Source: Rhodobiaceae bacterium (GTDB lineage: Bacteria; Pseudomonadota; Alphaproteobacteria; Rhizobiales; Aestuariivirgaceae). From it: a stretch of DNA of 64,000 nt. The stretch lies in NCBI GenBank assembly GCA_009885825.1, contig VFJY01000011.1, positions 1-64,000 of the forward strand, written 5' to 3'. Position numbers and translations under genes: made by a program. Under the pieces are notes generated by a model, which saw only the letters and a program-made list of their open reading frames with translations, was not told where the DNA came from and did no database searches. Below are positions 9,801 to 17,577 of the stretch, in pieces (position 1 is the stretch's first letter; each line of letters opens with the position of its first letter).

Positions 9801-10043
9801 CTCGATAATGTCAATGCCTTCGGTGGACGCAACCGCCTGCTGCAGGGGCGTTGTGATAAAACCCTTGATCTGGTCAGCGTTGGCGCCCGGATAGGCTGTG
9901 GTGATCTGAATTTTGGTGTCGGAGACCTCGGGGAACTGGCGGATAGGCAACTGGAAAACGGCTTGCAAGCCAGCCAAGAAAATCAGCAAGCTCACAACTG
10001 TTGCAAGAACGGGCCGTTTTACGAAGATGTCAGTAAAATGCAT
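6858..10043 (-). CDS. RND efflux permease, first module (AcrB/MexK-type)
   Basis: A 1061-residue HAE1-type proton-driven multidrug pump in the inner membrane. It opens with MHFTDIFVKRPVLATVVSLL, the family's usual N-terminal amphipathic helix plus TM1. The TM4 relay has the canonical paired aspartates (GLVVDDAIVVVENIH, Asp400 and Asp401). Two porter domains and twelve TM segments can be followed along the sequence. The open frame extends 16 codons further upstream, but the ATG at 10043 gives the family N-terminus and lies 10 bases after the adaptor stop. It pairs with the adaptor at 10054-11196. No outer-membrane factor is encoded here, so a TolC-like channel must come from elsewhere. Confidence 0.94.
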   Translation of the reverse strand: MHFTDIFVKRPVLATVVSLLIFLAGLQAVFQLPIRQFPEVSDTKIQITTAYPGANADQIKGFITTPLQQAVASTEGIDIIESNSAQNISTITLKLRLDADADRALADVLSKVNEVKGVLPEEASDPVVQRTVGAGFALMYISFKSDQMSSPQISDYLDRVVKPRLQAINGVASAEILGGSTFAMRVWLDPDKMASLGVTPLDVRTALAANNFTTAAGEVKADFTQKNINAQTSLETPQDFSNLIVATRENSVIRLGQVATVDLGPQNYNSTSAFDGVKAVFMGIQTTPDANPLTVISNVREAMPEVQRALPQGLVANIAYDATEFINASIWEVGKTLAEAALIVVVVIFLFLGNFRSTIIPVVTIPLSLVGVALVLVAFGYSINLLTLLALVLAIGLVVDDAIVVVENIHRHIEDGMKPFDAAILGAREITGPVIAMTITLAAVYAPIGLTSGLTGALFREFAFTLAGAVIVSGIVALTLSPMMTSKLLKSHETQSWFGRLVERAFGSLQRFYRRRLDGTIKQRSVFAWIAVLTIVLSGVLYQAINRELAPAEDQGVLFAFVNAPEHTNLDYLTTYTDNLTETFLKVPEKQNLFAINGFPNSHSAFMGLILKPWADRERSDLSVMGELQPKFSDVSGVNIFATAPSAIPVGAGELPVEFVVTYPGDYTRLAEVLDTLKNEASKSGLFIFTNADLRFTTPQVEFIVDKDRANKLGVTMQDVGATLATLLGGNNVNRFTVQGRSYEVIAQVPRTERSSTAQILKYRVRATDGSMVPLSSFINVGQTVQPNGLSTFQQLNSATLQGVPFPGRTIGEGINFLKQKADEIMPQGMAYDFKGESRQFVNEGNALATTFAFALLLIYLVLAAQFESFRDPFIILIGLPATVFGALFVLFILGEVNGALQNNPPINLGSGTINIYTQIGLVTLIGLIAKHGILMVEFANKLQETQGLDKHTAIKEAAAVRLRPILMTTAAMVIGVAPLLIADGAGARSRFDIGIVIAAGMTIGTMFTLFITPAIYSFVARDRRKMTAIEAETNDVVTLSAKRKSRLRPRGEAPMREAAE

Positions 10044-10053
10044 TTGATCATCC

Positions 10054-11196
10054 TCACTGAACGGTCGCCGATTCCAGAGCCTTGAGCGCAATGGAATTGT
10101 TGATCACCACCTTCGATCCCTGGTCGATCTTGTTCTGGCCGGCGGTGACAACCTGGTCACCCGGCTGAAGGCCACTGACGATGTGCACGCGGCCGTCGCG
10201 CGCCTCTCCCGCCTTCACAAAACGCCGTTCGATGGCCAGCTCCTCAGCCTTGGCCTTGGGATCAATTTTGGCGGCTGGCACCACGACAAACACATTGTCA
10301 CCATAGAGAGAAAAGGTCACAGCGGTTTGGGGGACGGTTACAACCTGCTCTGGAGCACCAGAGTCAACGAGAACGTCGGCATACATGCCTGGCAACAAGC
10401 GGTCGTCGGGATTGGCGATCTTTGCCCGCACGGTGATCATGCGGCTCTGGTCAGACATGCGCGCATCCATGGTCACGATTTCACCCTTGAAGCTTTCATT
10501 CGGCCAGGCGTTGAAACCTGCGGTCACCTGCAAACCGGGCTTCATGCGGCCATAATCGGCTTCAGTGACCGTGAAGTCGGCATAGATGGGGTCGTTCTTT
10601 TGCAACCAGACGATCTTTTGGCCTGGCGCCAAATAGCTTCCCAGCGAAACCTCGCGCAGGCCCAGCTTTCCGTCCCAGGGGGCGGAGATCGATTTCTGCG
10701 CGATCAGCGCCTTCAGCCGCTCAATATTTGCCTTGAGCGTCACGGTCTGGGTGTGCAGCCTGTCAACATCGGTTCGGGCCGAAATGCCCTTGGATACCAA
10801 TGTTTCCTTGCGCTTCAGTTCGACTGCGGCGTTCGCGAGCTGGGCTTCCAGACTGCGCATGTCGGCCACTTCCGTGTCGGTGTCGAGAACCACAAGAACT
10901 TGCCCCTGCTCAACATCCTGGCCCGAATCAAAGTTGATTTCCTTCACAAGGCCGCCAACCTGCGGGGTGATATCAATGCCATCCACCGCAGCTAACGTGC
11001 CGATGCCGGTAATCTGGGGTTGCCAGGTGTCGGCGCGCGCCGCCTCGGCTGACACGGTTGCCGGAGGTTGAGGCGAACCCAGAATGATTTCGGCCAGAAA
11101 CTTTGGCTTGAATTCAAACGCGTAAAATCCAATGCCGCTAGCCAGCCCGCCCAGAACGACGGTAGCCAGAAAAAAATACAAAACGCGACGTATCAT
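10054..11196 (-). CDS. RND periplasmic adaptor (membrane fusion protein), first module
   Basis: A 380-residue HlyD/MexJ-type adaptor. It has one N-terminal membrane anchor (residues ~5-25) and the two lipoyl halves (VGGLVKEINFDSGQDVEQGQ and ISAPWDGKLGLREVSLGSYL) around an alpha-hairpin at ~105-155. A barrel domain follows, then the VVTVPQTAVTFSLYGDNVFVV strand typical of the family. The ATG at 11196 has a GGAGAG five bases upstream; GTG codons at 11199 and 11202 are alternatives but badly spaced. It starts 15 bases after the PadR gene and ends 10 bases before its pump, so the three are one transcript. Confidence 0.92.
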   Translation of the reverse strand: MIRRVLYFFLATVVLGGLASGIGFYAFEFKPKFLAEIILGSPQPPATVSAEAARADTWQPQITGIGTLAAVDGIDITPQVGGLVKEINFDSGQDVEQGQVLVVLDTDTEVADMRSLEAQLANAAVELKRKETLVSKGISARTDVDRLHTQTVTLKANIERLKALIAQKSISAPWDGKLGLREVSLGSYLAPGQKIVWLQKNDPIYADFTVTEADYGRMKPGLQVTAGFNAWPNESFKGEIVTMDARMSDQSRMITVRAKIANPDDRLLPGMYADVLVDSGAPEQVVTVPQTAVTFSLYGDNVFVVVPAAKIDPKAKAEELAIERRFVKAGEARDGRVHIVSGLQPGDQVVTAGQNKIDQGSKVVINNSIALKALESATVQ

Positions 11197-11211
11197 CACC
11201 ACTCTCCAAAT

Positions 11212-11748
11212 TTACTCGGCGGCCTGGGCAGCGATTTGCCGCAAAAGCTCTGCCTTCTTGTATTCCAAACATTTGACACCAGCTGTCAGCACGGCGTTGC
11301 CATACTCGGCCACAAAGCGGCCACCAATCCCCTCGGTTTCACTTTGGCTGCACTCGGCGATACGGCCCAAGTCCTCATTGAGATCATCCAGTTGCTTCTG
11401 GATTGCCACCAGAATGATGTCTGGCGAGATATAGTCTTGCATCAACATCTGGAAGAGAAACTCGGACTTGTATTTATCCTTGGCGGGCACAACGGAAATT
11501 GCCTTTGCCAATGCATTTTTGCCGGATTCAGTAATCACATAGACCTTCTTGTCAGGTTTGCCGGTCTGTTCTTCTTCGCGGACGGTTACCAACCCTTCAA
11601 CTGAAAGCTGGTTGAGCGCCGGGTATATGGAGCCGTAACTTGCGTCAATGAAATGACTGAAAAGGCCGTCTTCAACGTCCTTCTTGATTTCATATCCCGA
11701 GGCCTCTCCCAGCGAGAGAACACCCAAACAAAGCGTGCGCACATTCAT
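11212..11748 (-). CDS. PadR-family transcriptional regulator of the efflux operon
   Basis: A 178-residue PadR-like repressor. Residues 1-80 form the winged helix: the family block 'LCLGVLSLGEASGYEIKKDVE' is followed by 'SYGSIYPALNQLSVEGLVT' (recognition helix) and a 'KKVYVITESGKNAL' wing. The rest is the helical Vir_act_alpha_C dimerisation region with a phenolic or drug ligand pocket in known members. As first gene of the efflux operon, with a perfect palindrome inside its own promoter, it most likely represses itself and the four transport genes until a pump substrate binds. The inducer is unknown. No strong ribosome-binding site is visible before the ATG. Confidence 0.88.
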   Translation of the reverse strand: MNVRTLCLGVLSLGEASGYEIKKDVEDGLFSHFIDASYGSIYPALNQLSVEGLVTVREEEQTGKPDKKVYVITESGKNALAKAISVVPAKDKYKSEFLFQMLMQDYISPDIILVAIQKQLDDLNEDLGRIAECSQSETEGIGGRFVAEYGNAVLTAGVKCLEYKKAELLRQIAAQAAE

Positions 11749-11790
11749 TTTTTTATGACAATCCGATATATAGCAGTTCGATATACGCGG

Positions 11791-11818
11791 TTAATATATC
11801 AAATTGATATAGGGTCAA
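11791..11818 (-). promoter_or_regulatory. Promoter of the padR-efflux operon with embedded operator
   Basis: Reading the minus strand, TTGACC (11818-11813) and TATTAA (11796-11791) are separated by 16 bases, a good sigma-70-type pair. The spacer region is occupied by the perfect 17-bp palindrome TATATCAA-A-TTGATATA (11795-11811 on the plus strand). Two more GATATA half-sites occur downstream at 11765-11770 and 11780-11785, 15 bases apart. PadR proteins usually bind short AT-rich palindromes of this sort, so autorepression is inferred. Confidence 0.65.
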
Positions 11819-12002
11819 GAGTTTTTTTGCGATGCACCAAGAAAATGGTTCATGGTCTTCGCAGTTGCAAGATAGCGCTGATAAAATGTTGAAAAACTAA
11901 CCTAGGCTTGTATTCGATTTTGGAAGCCTCTAAGACCATCACTGAAAACGCAGCCGCCACATGCGCTGCGGACATGGGTTGGGATAAACTAAAGGGGCGC
12001 GC

Positions 12003-12926
12003 ATGGAGTATCTTTACTTCATTCAACAGCTGATAAATGGCATAACACTTGGCTCCATCTACGGTCTCATCGCCATCGGCTACACTATGGTGTTCGGCAT
12101 TATCGGCATGGTGAATTTCTCCCACGGCGATATTTTCATGGTTTCGGCCTTCATCGCCCTCATCGTTTTCCTGGTGGTTACAACTTGGCTCGGCATCGCT
12201 TCGGTATTCATTGCCGTCCTCCTGATGCTGATTATCAGCATGGCGCTGGCGGGTCTGTGGAACTGGGCCATTGAAAAAGTTGCTTACCGGCCCCTGCGCG
12301 GCAGTTTCCGCCTGGCCCCGCTGATTTCCGCCATCGGCGTTTCGCTAATCCTATCAAATTTCGTGCAAGTAGCTCAAGGTCCCCGTAATAAGCCGGTGCC
12401 GCCGCTGTTCAATGATACGATCCAGCTTGCAACCTGGGACGGTTTCACCGCCGTCCTCGCCTACAAGCAAATCGCCATCGTCTTAATCACGGCAATTCTT
12501 CTGGCTGGCTTTTGGTACATTGTTCAGAAAACCCCCTTGGGCCGCGCTCAGAGGGCATGCGAGCAGGACCGCAAAATGGCAGCCCTCCTTGGCATTGATG
12601 TGGACCGCACCATTTCGGCGACCTTTGTGATGGGTGCCGCCCTCGCCGCCGTCGCTGGCACCATGTATGTCATGTACTACGGAGTGATTTCCTATCAGGA
12701 CGGCTTCATTCCCGGCATCAAAGCTTTCACGGCGGCCGTCCTCGGTGGCATCGGGTCGCTGCCTGGCGCTGTGCTCGGTGGACTGTTGATTGGTCTCATC
12801 GAAACTTTTTTCTCCGGCTATTTTTCGCTTGCATACAAGGATGTGGCCGCCTTCTCAATCCTCGTTGTCGTACTGATCTTCATGCCGCAAGGCATATTGG
12901 GTCGCCCCGAAGTGGAAAAAGTCTGA
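12003..12926 (+). CDS. livH: Branched-chain amino acid ABC transporter permease LivH
   Basis: A 307-residue inner-membrane permease of the LivH family, one of two channel subunits of a type II ABC importer for Leu/Ile/Val or related amides. The N-terminus (QLINGITLGSIYGLIAIGYTMVFGIIGMVNF, with the conserved NFSHGD motif) and the 'GLLGIDVDRT' cytoplasmic coupling loop (here ALLGIDVDRTISATF) are typical. About eight TM segments are visible. It begins the operon livH-livM-livG-livF-DUF6867-binding protein, with a GGGG tract (AAAGGGGCG) before the ATG. No clear promoter can be chosen in the 250-base gap shared with the divergent padR operon. Confidence 0.92.
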   Translation: MEYLYFIQQLINGITLGSIYGLIAIGYTMVFGIIGMVNFSHGDIFMVSAFIALIVFLVVTTWLGIASVFIAVLLMLIISMALAGLWNWAIEKVAYRPLRGSFRLAPLISAIGVSLILSNFVQVAQGPRNKPVPPLFNDTIQLATWDGFTAVLAYKQIAIVLITAILLAGFWYIVQKTPLGRAQRACEQDRKMAALLGIDVDRTISATFVMGAALAAVAGTMYVMYYGVISYQDGFIPGIKAFTAAVLGGIGSLPGAVLGGLLIGLIETFFSGYFSLAYKDVAAFSILVVVLIFMPQGILGRPEVEKV

Positions 12927-12927
12927 C

Positions 12928-14307
12928 ATGGCCGAACGCCGCAACATTGTACTGGGCGCTGCTGCCGTCGCAATTGTCTCGCTGGGAATGTTCGGTCCCT
13001 TGATCGGTCTCAAGACCGAACAGAACATGGCCAACGAATTGGTCCTTCTCTTCCGCCCATGGCACATGCTTGCGGCAATCTTCGGAGCTGTCGCCATCTA
13101 TGTCATCGTCACCAGCCTCAAGGCCGCGAACGAAGGACGCGTCAGAGCTGTTGCAGTCAAGACTGAAAAAAGCCGCTTCCAAAAGTGGCTGGCACCGGGC
13201 GGCCTCGGCGCCTTGTTCCTCTACCCCCTGTTTATTGCACTGTTCGTCGGAGTATCGGGTATTCCGAAATGGGTCGACAATTTCGGCATCCTGATTCTGA
13301 TTTACGTAATGCTCGGATGGGGATTGAACATTGTCGTAGGCCTCGCAGGCCTTCTTGATCTCGGCTACGTCGCATTCTACGCCATCGGCTCCTATTCATA
13401 CGCGCTGCTCTCGTTGCATTTTGGCTGGTCTTTCTGGATATGTCTCCCCGTTGCGGGAATCCTCGCAGCCCTGTGGGGCGTCATCCTCGGCTTTCCGGTC
13501 TTACGATTGCGAGGTGACTATCTTGCCATCGTCACGCTGGCTTTTGGCGAAATCATCTATCTCATCGCCAAGAACTGGAAAAATTTCACTGGCGGCGGCG
13601 CTGGCATCTCGGCTCCGCGAATCACGTTTTTTGGAATCAAATTCGATGCTTCAGAAAATGGCTTCGCGGCCTGGGTGTCATGGGTCATGACCAGCATATC
13701 TGAAACTTTCGGCGGACCGGCAATCACCTTGGCCCATGCGCCGTGGTACCGCACAGTGTTCCTCTACTACATTATTGTCCTGCTCGCCCTGCTCACTGCC
13801 TATGTCACCCTCAGGCTGCGCCGCTTGCCAGTTGGCCGCGCCTGGGAAGCCTTGCGCGAAGATGAAATTGCCTGCCGCTCACTGGGCCTCAACACCACCA
13901 ATACGAAACTCACAGCATTCGCCTGCGGCGCCATGTTCGGTGGCCTGGCCGGAGCGTTCTTCGGCGCAAGGCAGGGCTTTGTTGATCCTGAAGGGTTCAA
14001 GTTCATCGAGTCAGCTATCATCCTCGCTATCGTGGTTCTCGGCGGCATGGGATCGCTGATCGGCGTGGCCATGGCCGCTGTCGCCATGCAGGGCGGCACT
14101 GAGATCCTGCGCGAACTTGGCTTTTTGAAACAGGTCTTCGGCGACGACTTCCAGCCCGAGCTGTACCGTATGCTGATCTTCGGCGGCGCCATGGTAATCA
14201 TCATGCTATGGAAGCCGCGAGGTTTCGTGTCGGTCCGACAACCAACCGCGTTTCTCAACGAAAGAAAAGCCATCGGCCTGGAAAATGTCAAAGAGGGCCA
14301 TGGCTGA
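12928..14307 (+). CDS. livM: Branched-chain amino acid ABC transporter permease LivM
   Basis: A 459-residue LivM-type permease, the second channel subunit. Two extra N-terminal TM segments and a linker (~1-95) precede the conserved core. The core starts at 'YVMLGWGLNIVVGLAGLLDLGYVAFYAIGSYSYALL' and includes 'FPVLRLRGDYLAIVTLAFGEI', the hallmark of the family, and the coupling loop 'RLPVGRAWEALREDEIACRSLGLNTTNTKL'. It starts one base after livH, and its TGA shares a base with the livG ATG. The length suits the long LivM proteins common in alphaproteobacteria. Confidence 0.92.
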   Translation: MAERRNIVLGAAAVAIVSLGMFGPLIGLKTEQNMANELVLLFRPWHMLAAIFGAVAIYVIVTSLKAANEGRVRAVAVKTEKSRFQKWLAPGGLGALFLYPLFIALFVGVSGIPKWVDNFGILILIYVMLGWGLNIVVGLAGLLDLGYVAFYAIGSYSYALLSLHFGWSFWICLPVAGILAALWGVILGFPVLRLRGDYLAIVTLAFGEIIYLIAKNWKNFTGGGAGISAPRITFFGIKFDASENGFAAWVSWVMTSISETFGGPAITLAHAPWYRTVFLYYIIVLLALLTAYVTLRLRRLPVGRAWEALREDEIACRSLGLNTTNTKLTAFACGAMFGGLAGAFFGARQGFVDPEGFKFIESAIILAIVVLGGMGSLIGVAMAAVAMQGGTEILRELGFLKQVFGDDFQPELYRMLIFGGAMVIIMLWKPRGFVSVRQPTAFLNERKAIGLENVKEGHG

Positions 14308-15167
14308 TGGCTTCTTCCGAAGTTTTGCGTGTCGAGCACCTGACAGTGCGTTTCGGTGGGCTCACCGCCGTTGATGATCTAAACTTTTCCGCAATGCATG
14401 GCGACATTACCGGCCTGATTGGCCCCAATGGCGCGGGCAAGACCACGGTGTTCAATTGCATCACCGGTTTTTACAAGCCCACCACGGGCCTCCTCTCCAT
14501 GACCCATCCCAGCGGCAGGCAATTCTATCTCGACCGCATGGCCGATTTCAAAGTCGCCTCCACCGCTCATGTGGCCCGCACCTTTCAGAACATCCGCCTC
14601 TTTTCCGGCATGACGGCTCTGGAAAATCTGTTGGTGGCCCAGCATAATGTGTTGATGCGCGCTTCCGGCATGTCGGTATGGGGTGTGCTGGGTTTTCCCG
14701 TTTACAAGCACGCCGAAAAACGGGCCGCGGAAAAAGCCGCTGAATGGCTTGACAAGATTGGCCTCTATGACCGCGCCGATGATCCCGCAGGCGAACTTCC
14801 TTACGGGGCCCAGCGCCGCCTCGAAATCGCCCGCGCCATGTGCACCGACCCCGTGATCCTCTGCCTTGATGAACCAGCCGCAGGCCTCAACCCGAAGGAA
14901 TCTGCCGAGCTCAACACATTGCTGCGCGGCATCCGCGATGAAACTAAAACTTCGATTTTGCTGATTGAGCACGACATGTCGGTGGTCATGCAGATTTGCG
15001 ATCATGTGGTGGTTCTCGAATACGGCCAGAAAATTTCCGATGGCACGCCAGCTGAAGTCAAAGCCGACCCCCGCGTGATCGCGGCCTATTTGGGTGTTGA
15101 CGATTCTGAAATCGAATCGGTGGCTTCTCTCATCGAAGAAGCCATTCCGGGGGTGAAAAAATCATGA
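14307..15167 (+). CDS. livG: Branched-chain amino acid ABC transporter ATPase LivG
   Basis: A 286-residue ATP-binding subunit. Walker A is GPNGAGKT (about residues 37-44); Walker B is ILCLDEPAAGLNP, with the 'GLNP' D-loop that marks LivG. The signature is degenerate: PYGAQRRLEIARAM replaces the usual LSGGQ core, as is normal in LivG. The reading frame is open upstream to 14208, but the ATG at 14307 overlaps the livM stop as TGATG and gives the normal N-terminus. LivG and LivF form the nucleotide-binding dimer. Confidence 0.92.
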   Translation: MASSEVLRVEHLTVRFGGLTAVDDLNFSAMHGDITGLIGPNGAGKTTVFNCITGFYKPTTGLLSMTHPSGRQFYLDRMADFKVASTAHVARTFQNIRLFSGMTALENLLVAQHNVLMRASGMSVWGVLGFPVYKHAEKRAAEKAAEWLDKIGLYDRADDPAGELPYGAQRRLEIARAMCTDPVILCLDEPAAGLNPKESAELNTLLRGIRDETKTSILLIEHDMSVVMQICDHVVVLEYGQKISDGTPAEVKADPRVIAAYLGVDDSEIESVASLIEEAIPGVKKS

Positions 15168-15886
15168 CCCCGATGCTTTCCATTCGCGGTGTCAAAACCT
15201 ATTATGGCAAGATCGCAGCACTCAAGGGTGTCGACATTGATGTGAACGAGGGTGAAATCGTCACCCTTATAGGTTCAAACGGCGCTGGCAAATCGACATT
15301 GATGATGACCGTCTTCGGCAGCCCTCAGGCGCGCGAAGGCGCCATCACCTTTGATGGCCAAGACATCACCAAAATGCCGACGCATCACATCGCGCGTCTT
15401 CGCATCGCTCAAGCGCCAGAAGGTCGCCGGATTTTTCCGCGCATGACAGTTATGGAAAACCTCCAGATGGGCGCAGCCGTCGATGGTTACGCTCATGTCG
15501 AGGAAGATTTGGAAAAGGCCTTCGCGCTTTTTCCGCGTTTGAAAGAACGCCACAACCAGCGCGGCGGAACACTCTCTGGTGGTGAGCAACAAATGCTTGC
15601 CATTGCCCGCGCCCTGATGAGCCGCCCACGGCTCTTGCTGCTTGACGAGCCATCGCTAGGTCTGGCTCCGCTGATTGTAAAACAAATCTTTGAAGCCATA
15701 AAAAGACTTAATCGCGAGCACAAGCTCACGGTCTTCCTCGTCGAGCAAAACGCTTTCCACGCCTTGAAGCTCGCTAACCGTGGCTATGTCATGGTTAACG
15801 GTCTGGTGACTATGAGCGGCAGTGGCGGAGATTTGCTTAAGCGTCCAGAAGTCCGCGCCGCCTATCTCGAAGGCGGAGCGCATTAG
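15164..15886 (+). CDS. livF: Branched-chain amino acid ABC transporter ATPase LivF
   Basis: A 240-residue ATPase, the partner of LivG. It shows Walker A GSNGAGKS (about residues 33-40), the 'PEGRRIFPRMTVMENLQMGA' segment that is diagnostic for LivF, signature LSGGEQQMLAIARAL, and Walker B LLLLDEPSLGLAP. The ATG overlaps the last four bases of livG (ATGA), so synthesis of the two ATPases is coupled. Confidence 0.93.
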   Translation: MTPMLSIRGVKTYYGKIAALKGVDIDVNEGEIVTLIGSNGAGKSTLMMTVFGSPQAREGAITFDGQDITKMPTHHIARLRIAQAPEGRRIFPRMTVMENLQMGAAVDGYAHVEEDLEKAFALFPRLKERHNQRGGTLSGGEQQMLAIARALMSRPRLLLLDEPSLGLAPLIVKQIFEAIKRLNREHKLTVFLVEQNAFHALKLANRGYVMVNGLVTMSGSGGDLLKRPEVRAAYLEGGAH

Positions 15887-15895
15887 GGGATATTT

Positions 15896-16246
15896 ATGGA
15901 AACCAAGACAATTCTCGTTTTCCTTTTCATTTCCGTTGTCCTTGGCGGCGGTGCTGCCACCATGATGGGGCGGAATTTTGCGGTCAACTGGCGCTCACCC
16001 ATAGCTGTCATCGCGGCGGGCATCGGTTTGGCGCTGGGCGTGAGATTCCTGCATTATGCCCTTTTTCAAGAGACTTTGCTGACTCCCATGGGCTTCCTCG
16101 CTGATGCAATTGTGATCATCGCCTTCGGCCTTGTGGGTTTCCGTTGGCAGCGGGCTGACCAAATGACAACCCAGTATTACTGGCTTTATGAACGCACTGG
16201 CCCCCTCACCTGGCGGGCCGTTACGAAAATGGGTGACAAAACTTGA
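15896..16246 (+). CDS. DUF6867-type small membrane protein of the liv operon
   Basis: A 116-residue protein with three or four hydrophobic segments (~5-22, 33-55, 64-85). A soluble C-terminus rich in aromatic residues follows, containing YYWLYERTGPLTWRAV. I associate this pattern with DUF6867, a family found next to liv genes in Hyphomicrobiales. It begins nine bases after livF and is followed by the binding-protein gene, so it belongs to the transporter transcript. No function is known; an accessory or assembly role for the importer is an inference from position only. Confidence 0.7.
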   Translation: METKTILVFLFISVVLGGGAATMMGRNFAVNWRSPIAVIAAGIGLALGVRFLHYALFQETLLTPMGFLADAIVIIAFGLVGFRWQRADQMTTQYYWLYERTGPLTWRAVTKMGDKT

Positions 16247-16291
16247 GAGAAAGGCATATATGCAATCCCAAGGCGAGGTCATCCGCCGAAA

Positions 16292-16307
16292 GGGCCGCAT
16301 CCGGCCC
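16292..16307 (+). other. Hairpin in the leader of the binding-protein gene
   Basis: GGGCCG-CATC-CGGCCC forms a perfect six-base stem with a four-base loop, 29 bases before the binding-protein ATG. There is no T-run after it. Such stems between permease/ATPase genes and a binding-protein gene commonly mark mRNA processing that leaves the binding protein in excess, but that is inferred here. Confidence 0.45.
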
Positions 16308-16336
16308 ACTATAAACCAAGACTAAGGGAGAACTAA

Positions 16337-17494
16337 ATGACGAAGAACTGGATTAAGGGCATTGTCGCTGGGGCAAGCATGTTGCTGGCCACGGCTGCAT
16401 ATGCCGAAACACTGAAAATCGGCGTTGCCGGCCCAATCACCGGACCAAACGCAGCCTTCGGCGCACAGCTTCAGAGGGGCGCCGAGCAGGCAGCCGCTGA
16501 CATCAACGCCAACGGCGGCATCAAGGGCATGCAAATCGAAATTATGGTCGGCGACGACGTGTCGGACCCGAAGCAGGGTGTTTCTGTTGCCAACAAATTT
16601 GTTGGTGACGGCGTCAAGTTCGTGCTCGGCCACTTCAACTCGGGCGTCACGATGCCCGCCTCGGAAGTTTACCGCGAGAACGGCATGATGGCGATCACAC
16701 CGTCGGCCACGAACATCTGCGTGACCGACCGCAAGCTCGGCCCCTGCGGCGACAACTGGAAAGAAGCTGCCCCCGATCTTCTCATTTTCCGCACCTGCGG
16801 CCGTGACGATCAACAGGGTGCGGTTGCCGGCAAGTACATCACCGAAACCCTCAAGGGCAAAGTGGTTGCGGTCATTCACGACAAGACCCCCTATGGCCAA
16901 GGCCTGGCTGATGCGACCAAGGGCTACATCAATGCCAATGGCGTGACCGAAGCCATCTATGAAGGTGTGAACACCGGCGACAAGGATTTCTCAGCCCTCA
17001 TTTCCAAAATGAAGGCTGCGAATGTCGAGATCGTCTATTGGGGCGGCCTGCACACGGAAGGCGGCCTCATCGTCCGCCAGATGCGTGACCAGGGTATGAC
17101 CGCTGTGATGATGTCCGGCGACGGCATCACCTCCGACGAGTTCGCCTCGATCGGCGGACCCGGCGTTGAAGGCACCCTCATGACCTTCCCGCCTGACCCG
17201 CGCAAACGCCCAGAAGCGGCTGCCATCGTGAAGAAGTTCACGGACGCCGGCTTCAATCCCGAAGCTTACACCCTCTACACCTACGCCGCTCTGGAAATTC
17301 TCAAGGCCGCCATTGAAAAGGCAGACTCGCTTGAGCCAGCCAAGGTGGCCGCAGTCATGTATGGCGGCGACGCCTTCAAGACCGTCATCGGCGATATCGC
17401 CTTCGACAATAAGGGCGACATTACCCGCCCCGACTACGTTCTCTACACCTGGAAGAAGAACGCCGAAGGCAAGATCAAATATACAACCGAATAA
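16337..17494 (+). CDS. Branched-chain amino acid ABC transporter substrate-binding protein (LivJ/LivK type)
   Basis: A 385-residue periplasmic type I binding protein. A Sec signal peptide is followed by cleavage after AYA (about residue 23). The mature start 'ETLKIGVAGPITGPNAAFG' and the 'GAEQAAADINANGGIKG' helix are classic for the LivJ family. The two lobes and the 'SYE/TLYTYAALEIL' C-terminal helix are complete. A strong ribosome-binding site (GGGAGAA) precedes the ATG. It is the main binding protein of the operon. Leucine/isoleucine/valine is the default ligand; other small amino acids or amides are possible. Confidence 0.92.
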   Translation: MTKNWIKGIVAGASMLLATAAYAETLKIGVAGPITGPNAAFGAQLQRGAEQAAADINANGGIKGMQIEIMVGDDVSDPKQGVSVANKFVGDGVKFVLGHFNSGVTMPASEVYRENGMMAITPSATNICVTDRKLGPCGDNWKEAAPDLLIFRTCGRDDQQGAVAGKYITETLKGKVVAVIHDKTPYGQGLADATKGYINANGVTEAIYEGVNTGDKDFSALISKMKAANVEIVYWGGLHTEGGLIVRQMRDQGMTAVMMSGDGITSDEFASIGGPGVEGTLMTFPPDPRKRPEAAAIVKKFTDAGFNPEAYTLYTYAALEILKAAIEKADSLEPAKVAAVMYGGDAFKTVIGDIAFDNKGDITRPDYVLYTWKKNAEGKIKYTTE

Positions 17495-17514
17495 TTCGGT
17501 TCTTCACAGACTTG

Positions 17515-17550
17515 AAACCCGTATGGTTCGCGCCATGCGGGTTTTTATTT
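17515..17550 (+). terminator. Intrinsic terminator after the liv binding-protein gene
   Basis: AAACCCG(T)ATGG-TTCGCG-CCAT(G)CGGGTTT forms a long stem with one internal mismatch and runs into TTTTTATTT. It lies 20 bases after the stop of the first binding protein and just before the second, so it should limit read-through into the second binding-protein gene. Confidence 0.85.
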
Positions 17551-17577
17551 GCGCAAAATTCACTTTGCGGAGATAAC

